DNA of 64,000 nt from Sphingobacteriaceae bacterium (GCA_016705695.1 JADJLA010000001.1:799497-863496); one strand, 5' to 3'. Shown: positions 10,092 to 18,735, counted from the stretch's first letter. Notes: generated from the sequence alone by a model not told the origin. Translations and numbers: made by a program.

Positions 10092-12116
10092 ATGCATGAT
10101 CTTAACAAAATACCATTTTTACGAATTCTGCTTCCTTTTATATTGGGAATACTCATTAGTTTGTATTATGCCAATAGCGGGTTGCCTTTTGTTTTGCTAA
10201 TAGGGATTTTTCTATTGGGCACCATGCTCCTTTTTATAAAAAGAACAGGGAATCAAGTAAATCACTCTTTATTATTTGTGCTTGACCTATTCCTTTTCTT
10301 TTTTGCATTGAATCTCACACAAAATTCCAGGTCAATTGATCCATGTACGCATTATAGTAATTATTCAAATATAGATACTGTTTTTTGGGTAGGGCAGGTA
10401 GATGATATTCCGGTAAATAAGCCACGCTCATTAAAATTAAATTTAAGCGTATTAAAGATCAAAAATGATACGGGTTACAGCAATTGCCAAGGTAATGTGA
10501 TTGCTTATGTTCAAAATAGCCAAGTGGCAAACAATATAAAGCCGGGGAATTTTATCCTCTTAAAAAGTATTTTTCAAGAAGTAGGTAAACCACAGAACCC
10601 ACACGCGTTCGATTTTAAGAAGTATCTGGCTATTCATTCGGTTTATCACACATGCTACGTGGATTCCAATTCGTTTTCTGTGCTTCCTAATCAAATAAGC
10701 AGGTCGCTGTGGCAGATGGGCTTGGCTATAAAGTATAAGATCATCAAGCGCCTTGGTGAAGTTGATCTTTCAGAGAACGCACGCACCATTTGTTCGGCGC
10801 TTATCACGGGTTTTGATGATGATATTGATAAAAAAGTTCTCGAAAGTTTTTCGCACTCAGGAACACTTCATATTCTTTCTGTTTCAGGTTTGCATGTGGG
10901 GCTTATTTATCTTGTACTGAATTATTTTTTGACATTTTTAGACAGGAATAAGAAATACAAACTGTTACAATTGATCTTCATTAGCTTATGCTTATGGTTA
11001 TTTGCGCTCATCACAGGTTTTTCGGCTCCGGTTCTACGTTCGGTGATCATGTTCAATCTTCTTGGTTTTGGAAATTTGTATTTTAGAAATAAAGCGGCAA
11101 ATCAGATCAATATCTTAGCCGTTTCAGCTTTTATCCTTCTGCTTTTTAATCCATTGCTGGTGCAGGATATAGGCTTTTTGTTAAGTTACTGCGCTTTATT
11201 TGGGATCCTGTATTTCTCCCCCAAAATTTACAAATGGTATGAGCCTAAAAATAAGATCGCAGAAAGTGTTTGGAAAAGTGTAGCGGTTTCTTTTTCGGCC
11301 ACCATTACTACTTTGCCTATCACTCTTTTGGTTTTTCATCAGTTCCCTATTTGGTTTGCTTTTGCTAATCTTATTATTGTTCCCTTATCGTTTGCCATAT
11401 TGCTTTTGGCTTTTGTAGCATTATTTAAACTAACATTCATTAGTAGTATCATTAATTTCCTCACTGCATTCATGATCAGTTTCATTAGCATTTTCAATTC
11501 AGATGGCTGGTCGTTCATTGATCGCATTGATTTTAATTTTGTGGATGCTGTTTTTCTTGTTCTTGTTTTGTTCTTTACAACCTCATTACTTTTGTTACGC
11601 TCTTATAAATTTGCTCTGTATTTAATGATGGTTGTTATCCTTTGGCAATTATATGGTTTGGGAAATTCTTACGATGCCAAAGCAAAAAATGAGTTAGTGG
11701 TTTATCAAATACCGCGCTCGTCGTGTACGTCAATAAAGAATAAATTAAATACCGTGCTTTCTTGCCACGATACCAATCATTATAGCATAAGCGTGAAACC
11801 AAATTTGATATCGTACAACAATACAAATATTACAACCTCTCCTTTTAATTTTTGTAAAAATGGGGCAACAGGTCTTTTGGTGCTTAATGAAAAGAATAGG
11901 ATCCCCGGCTATTTCAATTTTTCCGTAACACATCTTTTAATAAGTAATAATGCTATTCCAAAACAGGATTTTTTCGATAAATTACGCTTGAAGGTAATTG
12001 TAGCCGATGGCTCTAACAGCTATTGGGTAGTTAGAAAGTTAGAGAAATTGTGCGAAGAAAGAAGAATTCATTTCCATTCAACGCGGGATAAAGGCGCTTT
12101 TATCTTATCTTTGTAG
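10092..12116 (+). CDS. comEC: ComEC/Rec2-family DNA uptake channel protein
   Basis: 674 residues. An N-terminal hydrophobic hairpin (FLRILLPFILGILISLYYAN), a soluble DUF4131 region (about 60-200), then the Competence domain with many membrane helices (about 220-510) carrying the signature LHILSVSGLHVGLIY. A short C-terminal soluble part (about 540-674) ends without an obvious metallo-beta-lactamase motif, as in many Bacteroidota ComEC proteins. The family carries single-stranded DNA across the inner membrane during transformation. It stands apart from other competence genes. Its stop codon lies inside a long inverted repeat (12114-12241). Confidence 0.88.
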   Translation: MHDLNKIPFLRILLPFILGILISLYYANSGLPFVLLIGIFLLGTMLLFIKRTGNQVNHSLLFVLDLFLFFFALNLTQNSRSIDPCTHYSNYSNIDTVFWVGQVDDIPVNKPRSLKLNLSVLKIKNDTGYSNCQGNVIAYVQNSQVANNIKPGNFILLKSIFQEVGKPQNPHAFDFKKYLAIHSVYHTCYVDSNSFSVLPNQISRSLWQMGLAIKYKIIKRLGEVDLSENARTICSALITGFDDDIDKKVLESFSHSGTLHILSVSGLHVGLIYLVLNYFLTFLDRNKKYKLLQLIFISLCLWLFALITGFSAPVLRSVIMFNLLGFGNLYFRNKAANQINILAVSAFILLLFNPLLVQDIGFLLSYCALFGILYFSPKIYKWYEPKNKIAESVWKSVAVSFSATITTLPITLLVFHQFPIWFAFANLIIVPLSFAILLLAFVALFKLTFISSIINFLTAFMISFISIFNSDGWSFIDRIDFNFVDAVFLVLVLFFTTSLLLLRSYKFALYLMMVVILWQLYGLGNSYDAKAKNELVVYQIPRSSCTSIKNKLNTVLSCHDTNHYSISVKPNLISYNNTNITTSPFNFCKNGATGLLVLNEKNRIPGYFNFSVTHLLISNNAIPKQDFFDKLRLKVIVADGSNSYWVVRKLEKLCEERRIHFHSTRDKGAFILSL

Positions 12117-12241
12117 TGTTTGGCCAAAAAGCTCATTTTATTCGTTATGCTCGTCCAAAAAATTAGTCATTTACTTTAGTAAACTCCTAATTTTATTAGT
12201 CTCCGCAAGCCTCGAAACTGAACTTTTCGAACCAAACACTA
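12114..12241. repeat. nested palindromic intergenic element
   Basis: A 128-base block bounded by perfect 10-base inverted ends (TAGTGTTTGG at 12114 and CCAAACACTA ending 12241). Inside are further matched arms: AAAAG/CTTTT, AAAATTAG/CTAATTTT, and a central TTTAC-ttta-GTAAA hairpin. The left end overlaps the comEC stop codon; the right end is ten bases before the Smr-gene ATG. Transcribed, it would fold as one long rod. It could be a MITE-like insertion, a terminator/attenuator, or a structured RNA. Confidence 0.75.
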
Positions 12242-12251
12242 GATACAAAAT

Positions 12252-13247
12252 ATGAAATTACGCATTGGAGATAAAGTTAGGTTCCTTAACGAAAAAGGTG
12301 AAGGTATTGTTTCGCGAATAAAGGATAATACAACCGTTTTTGTAGAAATGAGCGATGGTTTTGAGATCCCTTATTTGGCCTCTCAGTTAGTAGCTATTCA
12401 TACCGAACTTATAGTAGATAAGAATACAGATAATATCGAGCTTATTCCGGACGCTAATATTGCAGATGCTATTTATTTTGTGGTAGAGCCTGATCACGAA
12501 ATGCCATTATTACGCAATGAGTATAATTTGTATTTGTACAATGCTTCTGCCTTTTATATGTTGTATACATATTCTATTAAAGACGATGAGTATTATCAGG
12601 CATTAAAGAATGGGAATGTGGGTCCATACCAAAAGATATTGCTAAAGCAGGTGAAGATCCAATTCTTTAAAGATTTTCAACAACACACCATCGAAGCTGT
12701 TCTGTTTAAAAATTCGCATTACCGCAGACAAGTTCCAATTTCGGAAAGTATTTATATTGAGGCTAAAAGCCTTTCAACCTCTGATACAATAAAACATTCA
12801 GAATTTAAATTTCCGGTATATGCTTTTTTATTAAAGGATGAGTTCTTAAATACACAAACCGTTGAGGCCATTTTGAATGAAGAAGATATTAAACGCCTTC
12901 GCACTATAAAAGAATTTAAGACAAAAGAAAAGGTTTCGCGCTCGCATAAGGAACATTTAAAGTCGCTGGAGAAGGAGGTAGATCTTCACATTGAAGAATT
13001 GCTTGATTCAACAAAGGGATTGGGCAGTCACGAAATGTTATCTGTGCAGTTGGAACATTTTGAAAAGGAATTGGATGAGGCTATTTTAAAAGGGATGAAA
13101 AAGATAGTTTTTATCCATGGTGTGGGCAACGGCCGCTTAAAACAGGAGATCATTGCTGTTTTAAGGACCATTAAGGGAGTTACATATCAAGATGGTTCTT
13201 ATAAGGACTATGGTTTTGGAGCCACGCAAGTAAATATTGGAAAATAA
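12252..13247 (+). CDS. DUF2027/Smr-domain protein
   Basis: 331 residues. The N-terminal ~60 residues (MKLRIGDKVRFLNEKGEGIV) form an SH3-like fold, followed by the Bacteroidota DUF2027 region (about 70-210), a charged linker and a C-terminal Smr domain (about 240-331) with EVDLHIEELLD and FIHGVGNGRLKQEI, the conserved H-G-x-G-x-G-x-L-K loop of MutS2 Smr nucleases. The protein lacks the MutS ATPase. Smr domains nick DNA or RNA; the specific role here is unknown. It lies just after the nested palindrome. Confidence 0.84.
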   Translation: MKLRIGDKVRFLNEKGEGIVSRIKDNTTVFVEMSDGFEIPYLASQLVAIHTELIVDKNTDNIELIPDANIADAIYFVVEPDHEMPLLRNEYNLYLYNASAFYMLYTYSIKDDEYYQALKNGNVGPYQKILLKQVKIQFFKDFQQHTIEAVLFKNSHYRRQVPISESIYIEAKSLSTSDTIKHSEFKFPVYAFLLKDEFLNTQTVEAILNEEDIKRLRTIKEFKTKEKVSRSHKEHLKSLEKEVDLHIEELLDSTKGLGSHEMLSVQLEHFEKELDEAILKGMKKIVFIHGVGNGRLKQEIIAVLRTIKGVTYQDGSYKDYGFGATQVNIGK

Positions 13248-13249
13248 TG

Positions 13250-13257
13250 TATCTTTG
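13250..13257 (+). promoter_or_regulatory. -7 box before sugar aminotransferase
   Basis: TATCTTTG fits TAnnTTTG exactly and sits 16 bases upstream of the ATG at 13274, right after the Smr gene stop. No convincing -33 box was found. Confidence 0.4.
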
Positions 13258-13273
13258 AACTTTAAAATACCCT

Positions 13274-14476
13274 ATGATACCATTCTCACCTCCCCGCATC
13301 GACGACAAAATAATAAATGAAGTTATAGCTGCTTTAAAAAGCGGTTGGATAACAACCGGACCACGCACCAAAACTTTCGAAAAAAAAATAACGGAGTATT
13401 GCGGTAATAAAAATACGCTTTGTTTAAATAGCGCAACTGCAGGATTGGAAATTATGCTGCGTTGGTACGATGTAAAAGAAGGTGATGAAGTTATTTTACC
13501 GGCTTATACGTATTCGGCAACAGCAAATGTTATTGTACACTGCGGGGCAAAGCCGGTGTTTGTAGATGTAAATGCCGAAGATTTTAATATTAGCGTTGCT
13601 GCTATTGAAAAAGCAATTACTTCACGTACTAAGGTAATTATGCCTGTAGATTTTGCGGGCTTACCATGCGATTATGATGAGATAAACGCTTTGGCTAAAA
13701 AGCATGCAGGAATTTTTAAAGCAGAAAGCGAAAATCAAAAGAAATTAGGAAGAATATTAGTATTAAGTGATTCGGCACATTCGTTTGGCGCAAGTTATAA
13801 GAATAAAAAAACAGGATCTTTAACCGATGTAAGTGTTTTTTCTTTTCATGCTGTAAAAAATCTATCTACGGCCGAAGGCGGAGCAGTAGCTTTAAATTTA
13901 CCCGCGCCTTTTGATAATGAGGAGGTGTATAAATATTTATGTGTAAAAACATTGCACGGACAAAATAAGGATGCCTTAGCGAAAACACAAAAGGGAAATT
14001 GGCGTTACGATATTATTGAAGCGGGTTATAAATGCAACATGACCGATATTTGCGCGGCGATGGGTTTGGTAGAATTAGAACGCTATGATTCGGATACATT
14101 AGTAAAACGAAAATATATTGCCGATAAATACAAGAAATTATTAAGCGCTGATAAGCGACTTGTTTTTCCGGTTTATGAAACCGCCGATAAAAAAAGCTGT
14201 TACCATTTATTCCCATTGCGCATTAGCGGAATTACCGAAGCGCAACGTGATGCCATGATCCAAAAGATATCAAATGATGATGTAAGTGTAAATGTGCATT
14301 TTATTCCGGTGCCTATGATGAGCTTTTATAAGGGTATGGGATATGATATTAAAAATTATCCTGTAACGCATGCGAATTACAGCCACGAACTTACTTTGCC
14401 TTTGTATTATGACCTTACGGATGCACAAATTGAAACTGTTTGTAAGGCTTTTTTAAACGCGCTTAACACCATATGA
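13274..14476 (+). CDS. DegT/DnrJ/EryC1-family PLP sugar aminotransferase
   Basis: 400 residues with the full fold of nucleotide-sugar aminotransferases: GWITTGPRTKTFEKKI near the N-terminus, the cofactor region LNSATAGLE, LPAYTYSATANVI, VLSDSAHSFGASY, and the Schiff-base lysine in SFHAVKNLSTAEGGAV (about residue 195). Members transfer an amino group to a keto sugar bound to UDP or TDP. The gene overlaps the downstream phosphoglycosyl transferase by four bases (ATGA), so the two are translationally coupled. Such a pair resembles PglE/PglC of amino-sugar glycan pathways; the other enzymes are not in this window. Confidence 0.88.
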   Translation: MIPFSPPRIDDKIINEVIAALKSGWITTGPRTKTFEKKITEYCGNKNTLCLNSATAGLEIMLRWYDVKEGDEVILPAYTYSATANVIVHCGAKPVFVDVNAEDFNISVAAIEKAITSRTKVIMPVDFAGLPCDYDEINALAKKHAGIFKAESENQKKLGRILVLSDSAHSFGASYKNKKTGSLTDVSVFSFHAVKNLSTAEGGAVALNLPAPFDNEEVYKYLCVKTLHGQNKDALAKTQKGNWRYDIIEAGYKCNMTDICAAMGLVELERYDSDTLVKRKYIADKYKKLLSADKRLVFPVYETADKKSCYHLFPLRISGITEAQRDAMIQKISNDDVSVNVHFIPVPMMSFYKGMGYDIKNYPVTHANYSHELTLPLYYDLTDAQIETVCKAFLNALNTI

Positions 14477-15060
14477 TTCGTTTATTCGATATCATTTTTT
14501 CTTTTTTTGGCCTTCTTATTCTTTTACCATTTTTTATTTTAATTGCTGTTTGTATCAAACTTAGTTCAGCAGGATCAATTTTCTTTATTCAACAAAGAGT
14601 AGGGAAGGATAATATAGATTTTAGGTTGATAAAGTTCAGAACAATGAAAATGGATTCTTATAAAAAAGGCTTGCTTACGGTTGGTGGTCGCGACCCAAGA
14701 ATTACAGGTATTGGGTATTTTTTACGCAAATTTAAATTAGACGAGTTACCACAACTCATAAATGTTCTGTTTGGTGATATGAGTTTGGTTGGCCCACGAC
14801 CGGAAGTACGAAAATATGTGGATCTATATACAGCGGAACAAAAACGTGTTTTATGTGTTCGCCCTGGAATTACCGATAATGCTTCCCTTGAATATTTCAA
14901 CGAAAATGAATTGCTGTCAAAGTCGAGTGATCCAGAGAAAACTTATATTGGCGAGATAATGCCTGCTAAACTTCAGTTGAATATGAAGTTTATAAATAAT
15001 CAGGGCTTTAGTTCCTATTTTGGAATTATTTTTAGAACAATTGGTAAGATTTTTTCTTAA
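14473..15060 (+). CDS. PglC-like phosphoglycosyl transferase
   Basis: 195 residues, the size of the minimal monotopic phosphoglycosyl transferases. One N-terminal membrane helix (IIFSFFGLLILLPFFILIAV), then QQRVGKDNIDFRLIKFRTMK, the catalytic D-E pair in KFKLDELPQLINVL, and DMSLVGPRPEV. It moves a sugar phosphate from a UDP-sugar to undecaprenyl phosphate at the inner membrane, starting glycan assembly. The start ATG overlaps the aminotransferase stop. The 3' end overlaps the opposite-strand hypothetical gene by four bases. Substrate unknown; an amino sugar made by the partner is likely. Confidence 0.9.
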   Translation: MIRLFDIIFSFFGLLILLPFFILIAVCIKLSSAGSIFFIQQRVGKDNIDFRLIKFRTMKMDSYKKGLLTVGGRDPRITGIGYFLRKFKLDELPQLINVLFGDMSLVGPRPEVRKYVDLYTAEQKRVLCVRPGITDNASLEYFNENELLSKSSDPEKTYIGEIMPAKLQLNMKFINNQGFSSYFGIIFRTIGKIFS

Positions 15061-15530
15061 ACCTCCTCGTAATAATCAATTACCAACCCGTCATTAGGGC
15101 TAATGGCTATTGTTCTACCCTCATCTCCAAAATCTAAAACTAACGAATCGGCTTTGAAATTTTCTTCTTCACGTGTAACACGCATACTGGTTAATATTTT
15201 CCCGGGAATGCTATCCCACATTTTTGTTTTGCTGGCGTCTAACACGTGCAATTTTATTTTTCCGCCAAATTCAGCATCCAATTGTTTTTTAGTTTCTTGA
15301 AAGTTTGGTTCAACAATATCAAGCCCATCGCCAATTTCGTTGCAGCCAATGGTAATGCGTTCGCCATCGGTAAAACGTAATTGTAAGCTATCAATGATCT
15401 CTAAAGAATTATTGGGATCAATAGCGTTTTGCCATAAAATAATAACAACTTGAGCAAGGGTTTTTCCTTGTACGAGCACCATCTTTGCTAAAGCTTCGTT
15501 GGTAAAATATGTAGAATTCTGTTTATCCAT
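15057..15530 (-). CDS. conserved-looking hypothetical cytoplasmic protein
   Basis: 157 residues with no signal peptide or membrane segment. Acidic, with alternating beta-like stretches (SLVLDFGDEGRTIAISPNDG near the end, LQLRFTDGERITIGCNE in the middle). I do not recognise a family. It begins four bases after the stop of a 49-residue gene and sits last in a three-gene minus-strand set headed by a phosphodiesterase. Good codon content and tight spacing support it being real. Confidence 0.7.
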   Translation of the reverse strand: MDKQNSTYFTNEALAKMVLVQGKTLAQVVIILWQNAIDPNNSLEIIDSLQLRFTDGERITIGCNEIGDGLDIVEPNFQETKKQLDAEFGGKIKLHVLDASKTKMWDSIPGKILTSMRVTREEENFKADSLVLDFGDEGRTIAISPNDGLVIDYYEEV

Positions 15531-15534
15531 AGTT

Positions 15535-15684
15535 TTATTTATCCACTAACCTTCTTTTGAACCACTTTCTACTTTTCTTTGATATTTCTATATGAGAAAC
15601 TGTCTTTTCTTCCATTATTTGTTTAACGGAGTCTTCTATTTCTTGATTATATTTTTCTATGTGGATACTTTTTTCTTTTTTCAT
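15535..15684 (-). CDS. 49-residue basic protein between phosphodiesterase and hypothetical genes
   Basis: Reading the minus strand from an ATG at 15684 gives 49 residues (MKKEKSIHIEKYNQEIEDSV ... WFKRRLVDK) ending at 15535. The ATG overlaps the stop of the phosphodiesterase gene as ATGA, and its own stop is four bases before the next start, so the three are stacked as an operon. The sequence is charged, helix-prone and ends in a basic W-F-K-R-R cluster, suggesting nucleic-acid or membrane contact, but no family is known to me. It is below the size cut-off of most gene finders. Confidence 0.7.
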   Translation of the reverse strand: MKKEKSIHIEKYNQEIEDSVKQIMEEKTVSHIEISKKSRKWFKRRLVDK

Positions 15685-16187
15685 TTTATTCCAGCCCTTG
15701 GTCCTAATTCAATTATATTCAAATTTTTTATTTCTTTTCCCTCGATCTCAAATTTCAAAAGCGTTTTTACCTGATGAAATCCGCTCATGCCGCATGCGCC
15801 CGGATTCATGAACAACAAATTTAGTGATTTATCGTACATAACTTTTAAAATATGCGAATGCCCGCAAATAAAAACATCGGGTTTCTCCTCTAAAAGGCGT
15901 TCTTTTATCCCTTTGGCGTACTTCCCGGGATAGCCGGCAATATGCGTGATGTAGATCTTGGCTTCTTCGCATTTGAAAATTAAATGCTCCTGAAATTCAC
16001 TGCGCGCTTTTTGTCCGTCAATATTTCCCCAAACTGCCCGAAGGGGTTTCAGCTTTTTTATTTCATCGCACACGCTCATATCGCCAATATCTCCGGCATG
16101 CCACACTTCATCTACCTCTTGTATGTATTTTACAAGCTTACGATCAAAATAACCGTGGGTATCGGATATGAGAAGGATCTTTTTCAT
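15681..16187 (-). CDS. YfcE/MJ0936-type metallophosphoesterase
   Basis: 168 residues carrying all metal-binding motifs of the small calcineurin-like phosphodiesterases: D-x-H in LLISDTHGYFD, GDIGD in VWHAGDIGD, N in AVWGNIDGQ, a histidine in YITHIAGYPGKY, and GHSH in VFICGHSHIL, then NPGACG. Cytosolic; members hydrolyse phosphodiesters such as cyclic nucleotides or model substrates, and the true substrate is usually unknown. It heads a three-gene minus-strand set, overlapping the 49-residue gene by four bases. Confidence 0.9.
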   Translation of the reverse strand: MKKILLISDTHGYFDRKLVKYIQEVDEVWHAGDIGDMSVCDEIKKLKPLRAVWGNIDGQKARSEFQEHLIFKCEEAKIYITHIAGYPGKYAKGIKERLLEEKPDVFICGHSHILKVMYDKSLNLLFMNPGACGMSGFHQVKTLLKFEIEGKEIKNLNIIELGPRAGIK

Positions 16188-16198
16188 TTACTTGGTTT

Positions 16199-16306
16199 TA
16201 AAAGGCAGAAACCACGGGCCCCCCCACCCCCAGGGGCCTCGGGGTTTTGCCGTGGCGGGGAAATAATGAGAATTTAAGAAATGTCTCGTGTGTTTCGTGG
16301 TTAAAG
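16199..16306. repeat. G/C-rich palindromic intergenic repeat, TTAACCACGAA family
   Basis: The gap between the phosphodiesterase and mpl holds C and G runs (16219-16240) with GCCGTGGCGGGG, and ends in a block whose complement starts CTTTAACCACGAAACACACG. The same TTA-A/G-CCACG head occurs at 25.7, 31.3-32.3 and 61.1 kb. It is far more GC-rich than its surroundings. It looks like a REP-type repeat; no gene is present. Confidence 0.55.
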
Positions 16307-16308
16307 AT

Positions 16309-17673
16309 CTAGGTTTTCAAACCTTTCGCTAATTCAGCAAAATCTATTCCGTCAAAATTTCCGCTACTCATCATTAATAAAACCTTATTAGCGTAATTAA
16401 TCGACCTCAAATACTTCACCAATTCATCACTGCTTGTAAAAACTTTAAGGTCTTTACGATCAAATGCCTTTAAAACCTGCTCTGTAGTTATCTCTTTTAG
16501 TTTTTTATGCGCAATGGTGTGAGGATTAAAGTATACAATAGCTTCATCAGCGGCATTCATAGCGCCTTTGTATTCGTTCAAAAAATCTTCATTCAAACTG
16601 CTAAATGTATGAAGTTCCATGCATGCTATAACTTTTCTATTGGTAAATTGTTGTTTTACCGAATTAGTTGTAGCTTTTAATTTAGAAGGAGAGTGCGCAA
16701 AATCTTTGTAAAAATTGAAACTGTTCGATCGGTGCACTAATTCTAATCGTTTGGCGGCACCTTTAAAACTTTGAATGGCTTCGTAAAAATCCTCATCACT
16801 CACACCAACTTGGTTACACGCTAATCGCGCAGCATTTAAATTCATCAAATTGTGTTCGCCAAAAATTTCGAGTGGATATTTTTTGTTGTTGAATAGTATA
16901 GATGTTACTCCTTCATTTATTTCGCTAGGAATGGAAGCGTAAGGATATTTTTTAATAGTTTTTCCATTTGCTTCGGCCGTTTTTTTCAGAACATCATCTT
17001 TTTCGCAATAAATAAGAGAGCCGCTTGGTTCAATTAAATTAATGAATTGCGCGAACTGATCTACATACATATCAAACGTTGGAAATACATTGATATGATC
17101 CCAAGCAATTCCGCTAATGATGGCAATATTGGGATGATACAAATGAAATTTAGGACGACGATCAATAGGCGAGGCCAAATATTCATCACCTTCAATAACG
17201 GCAATTTTTGCGGCGTTGGTTAATTTTACCATGGTGTTAAATCCTGCTAATTGCGCGCCCACCATATAATCGGTATTTATATTTCTTTTGGCAAGAACAT
17301 GAAGGATCATGGCGGTAATTGTTGTTTTGCCATGACTGCCCCCAACAACTATTCGCGTTTTATGTTTTGTGGCTTCGTAAATATATTCGGGGTACGAATA
17401 AATTCTTAATCCCAATTCTTTCGCGCGTATCAATTCAGGATTATCAGCGCGTGCATGCATTCCCAAAATAACGGCTTCCACATCTGCACTCAGCTTTTCG
17501 GGAAACCATCCAATTTCTTTAGGTAGAATTCCGGCCTTTGCAAGCCTGCTTTTACTTGGTTCGTTTATCTCATCATCGCTGCCCGAAACGGTAAAACCTT
17601 TCTCGTGCATGCTCAACGCCATATTATGCATGGCACTTCCGCCAATGGCTATAAGGTGTATCTTTCGGTTCAT
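16309..17673 (-). CDS. mpl: UDP-MurNAc:L-alanyl-gamma-D-glutamyl-meso-DAP ligase
   Basis: 454 residues, normal for Mpl. N-terminal Rossmann part (IHLIAIGGSAMHNMA, SGSDDEI), the ATP loop GGSHGKTTITAM, then IEGDEYLASPIDRRPKF and AWDHINVFPTFD typical of Mpl rather than MurC, and C-terminal FYKDFAHSPSKLKATT. Mpl reattaches the recycled tripeptide to UDP-MurNAc, saving peptidoglycan turnover products. Single gene with ATG at 17673; palindromic repeats lie at its 3' side. The Mur-ligase fold and Mpl subtype are clear. Confidence 0.92.
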   Translation of the reverse strand: MNRKIHLIAIGGSAMHNMALSMHEKGFTVSGSDDEINEPSKSRLAKAGILPKEIGWFPEKLSADVEAVILGMHARADNPELIRAKELGLRIYSYPEYIYEATKHKTRIVVGGSHGKTTITAMILHVLAKRNINTDYMVGAQLAGFNTMVKLTNAAKIAVIEGDEYLASPIDRRPKFHLYHPNIAIISGIAWDHINVFPTFDMYVDQFAQFINLIEPSGSLIYCEKDDVLKKTAEANGKTIKKYPYASIPSEINEGVTSILFNNKKYPLEIFGEHNLMNLNAARLACNQVGVSDEDFYEAIQSFKGAAKRLELVHRSNSFNFYKDFAHSPSKLKATTNSVKQQFTNRKVIACMELHTFSSLNEDFLNEYKGAMNAADEAIVYFNPHTIAHKKLKEITTEQVLKAFDRKDLKVFTSSDELVKYLRSINYANKVLLMMSSGNFDGIDFAELAKGLKT

Positions 17674-17821
17674 ATATTGGTCTAAAATATTGATTTTTAG
17701 GGCCTCTGAGGCTTTAATCCCAGGTAATTTTTAACAGTCAAAGCTTAATACTGTTTATTTAGTTTAAAAATGAATGTAAAATCACCTTGTCGATTGAATT
17801 TCAGGATATTAGATAAAATTG

Positions 17822-17829
17822 TATATTTG
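17822..17829 (+). promoter_or_regulatory. -7 box directly upstream of the broken barrel gene
   Basis: TATATTTG is an exact TAnnTTTG match. It ends five bases before the CTG at 17835 where the barrel protein's reading frame begins, the same short distance seen at ruvB and tatD, so the CTG sits where a short-leader message would start. Confidence 0.45.
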
Positions 17830-17834
17830 CCTTC

Positions 17835-18556
17835 CTGAATAAAAAACGCAGCATATTTTTTATTATCGTACTCTCACTTTTTGTTTTTAGTGGTGAGGCG
17901 CATGATCCTTTTAAGATCAATGGAGAGCTTGGTCCAAAACCGAAAAGAAAAAGTGAAACATCTTGGATCTTCACTGCCGGATGGAACGCTGTAGATGATA
18001 ATAGCAATGCCTTCAAAAAACTATTTGCTGTAAAGAAGGTTTGGAATTTGCCTTATTATCCTTCACAAGCAAGTGCTGAAATCATTGGACAAGAAGGTGT
18101 AACCTATGGCTTCATGTTTACATTTAACCGTTACAAGGCAGGGAAAGAAATTAATGGAGGAATAAATCCTAGTAAAGGTTTGTTTTTTGCTTGGGATCTT
18201 TTTGCAAAGTATCATTTTAATGAGCATGCAAAAATGAGCAAGCAATATGATCCTTATTTTTATTGGGCGCCGGATTTACGTTGCGATTTGTTGCTCCAAA
18301 TAACACCGCGTTCACTGCCAATACAGGTTTTGGAATGAATTATTGGTTTGGTAGTAAATGGGGAATGAATATTCAAAGCCTTGCACAATTTGGAATAAAG
18401 AAAAGATTTCCACACAACGGTGCAAATTATTTGCATCATTCACTAGGCCTTGTATACATCATTGATAATACGTATCGTAAAAATCGTTCGTTCGTTAAAC
18501 CACGTTATAAGTGGATCCACAACGTGAACAAAGTAGGCGAGAGAAAACGGTATTGA
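17835..18556 (+). pseudogene. OmpA/P60-type outer-membrane barrel protein, CTG start and frameshift
   Basis: A signal peptide (NKKRSIFFIIVLSLFVFSGEA) follows a CTG at 17835 with no ATG, GTG or TTG in frame before residue ~90. The body reads WIFTAGWNAVDDNSNAF, WNLPYYPSQASAE, then FTLRFVAPNNTAFTANTGFG and HHSLGLVYII, which follows the barrel of Flavobacteria OmpA/P60 proteins; no C-terminal OmpA domain is present. The frame breaks at 18257-18262 in a T5 run; one more T would join PYF to LLGAGFT. About 240 residues if repaired. Either a true pseudogene, or an indel error plus an unusual start. Confidence 0.7.
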
Positions 18557-18589
18557 ATTCTCGAAGCTCTAAAATGTCTTTTTATTATG

Positions 18590-18735
18590 TGGGCGCCATT
18601 TCGCGCTTTCACTTCAAGCCAGTTTAAATTTTGTAGTATTTGTTGGGCTGCGGTGGCTTCCGTTGGTCGCCTCCTCGCTCCAAAAATACTAAACAAAATT
18701 TTGCACTGGGCTTTTCGTTCAATCGCGGGCGCGGC
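18590..18735. repeat. long imperfect palindrome with GC-rich loop
   Basis: Left arm 18617-18646 (AGCCAGTTTAAATTTTGTAG...) pairs with the right arm around 18680-18712 (complement AGCCCAGTGCAAAATTTTG). The outer ends are GC-rich (GGGCGCC / GCGGGCGC), and the loop reads GGTGGCTTCCGTTGGTCGCC. It lies in the ~400-base gap between the broken barrel gene and the phosphate transporter. A minus-strand frame across it is an artefact of the palindrome. The rest of the gap (18736-18955) shows nothing recognisable. Confidence 0.65.

Noticed and set aside
12117..12251. Riboswitch upstream of the Smr gene
   Set aside because: No known riboswitch core seen; the fold is a simple nested palindrome, so it is listed as a repeat element.
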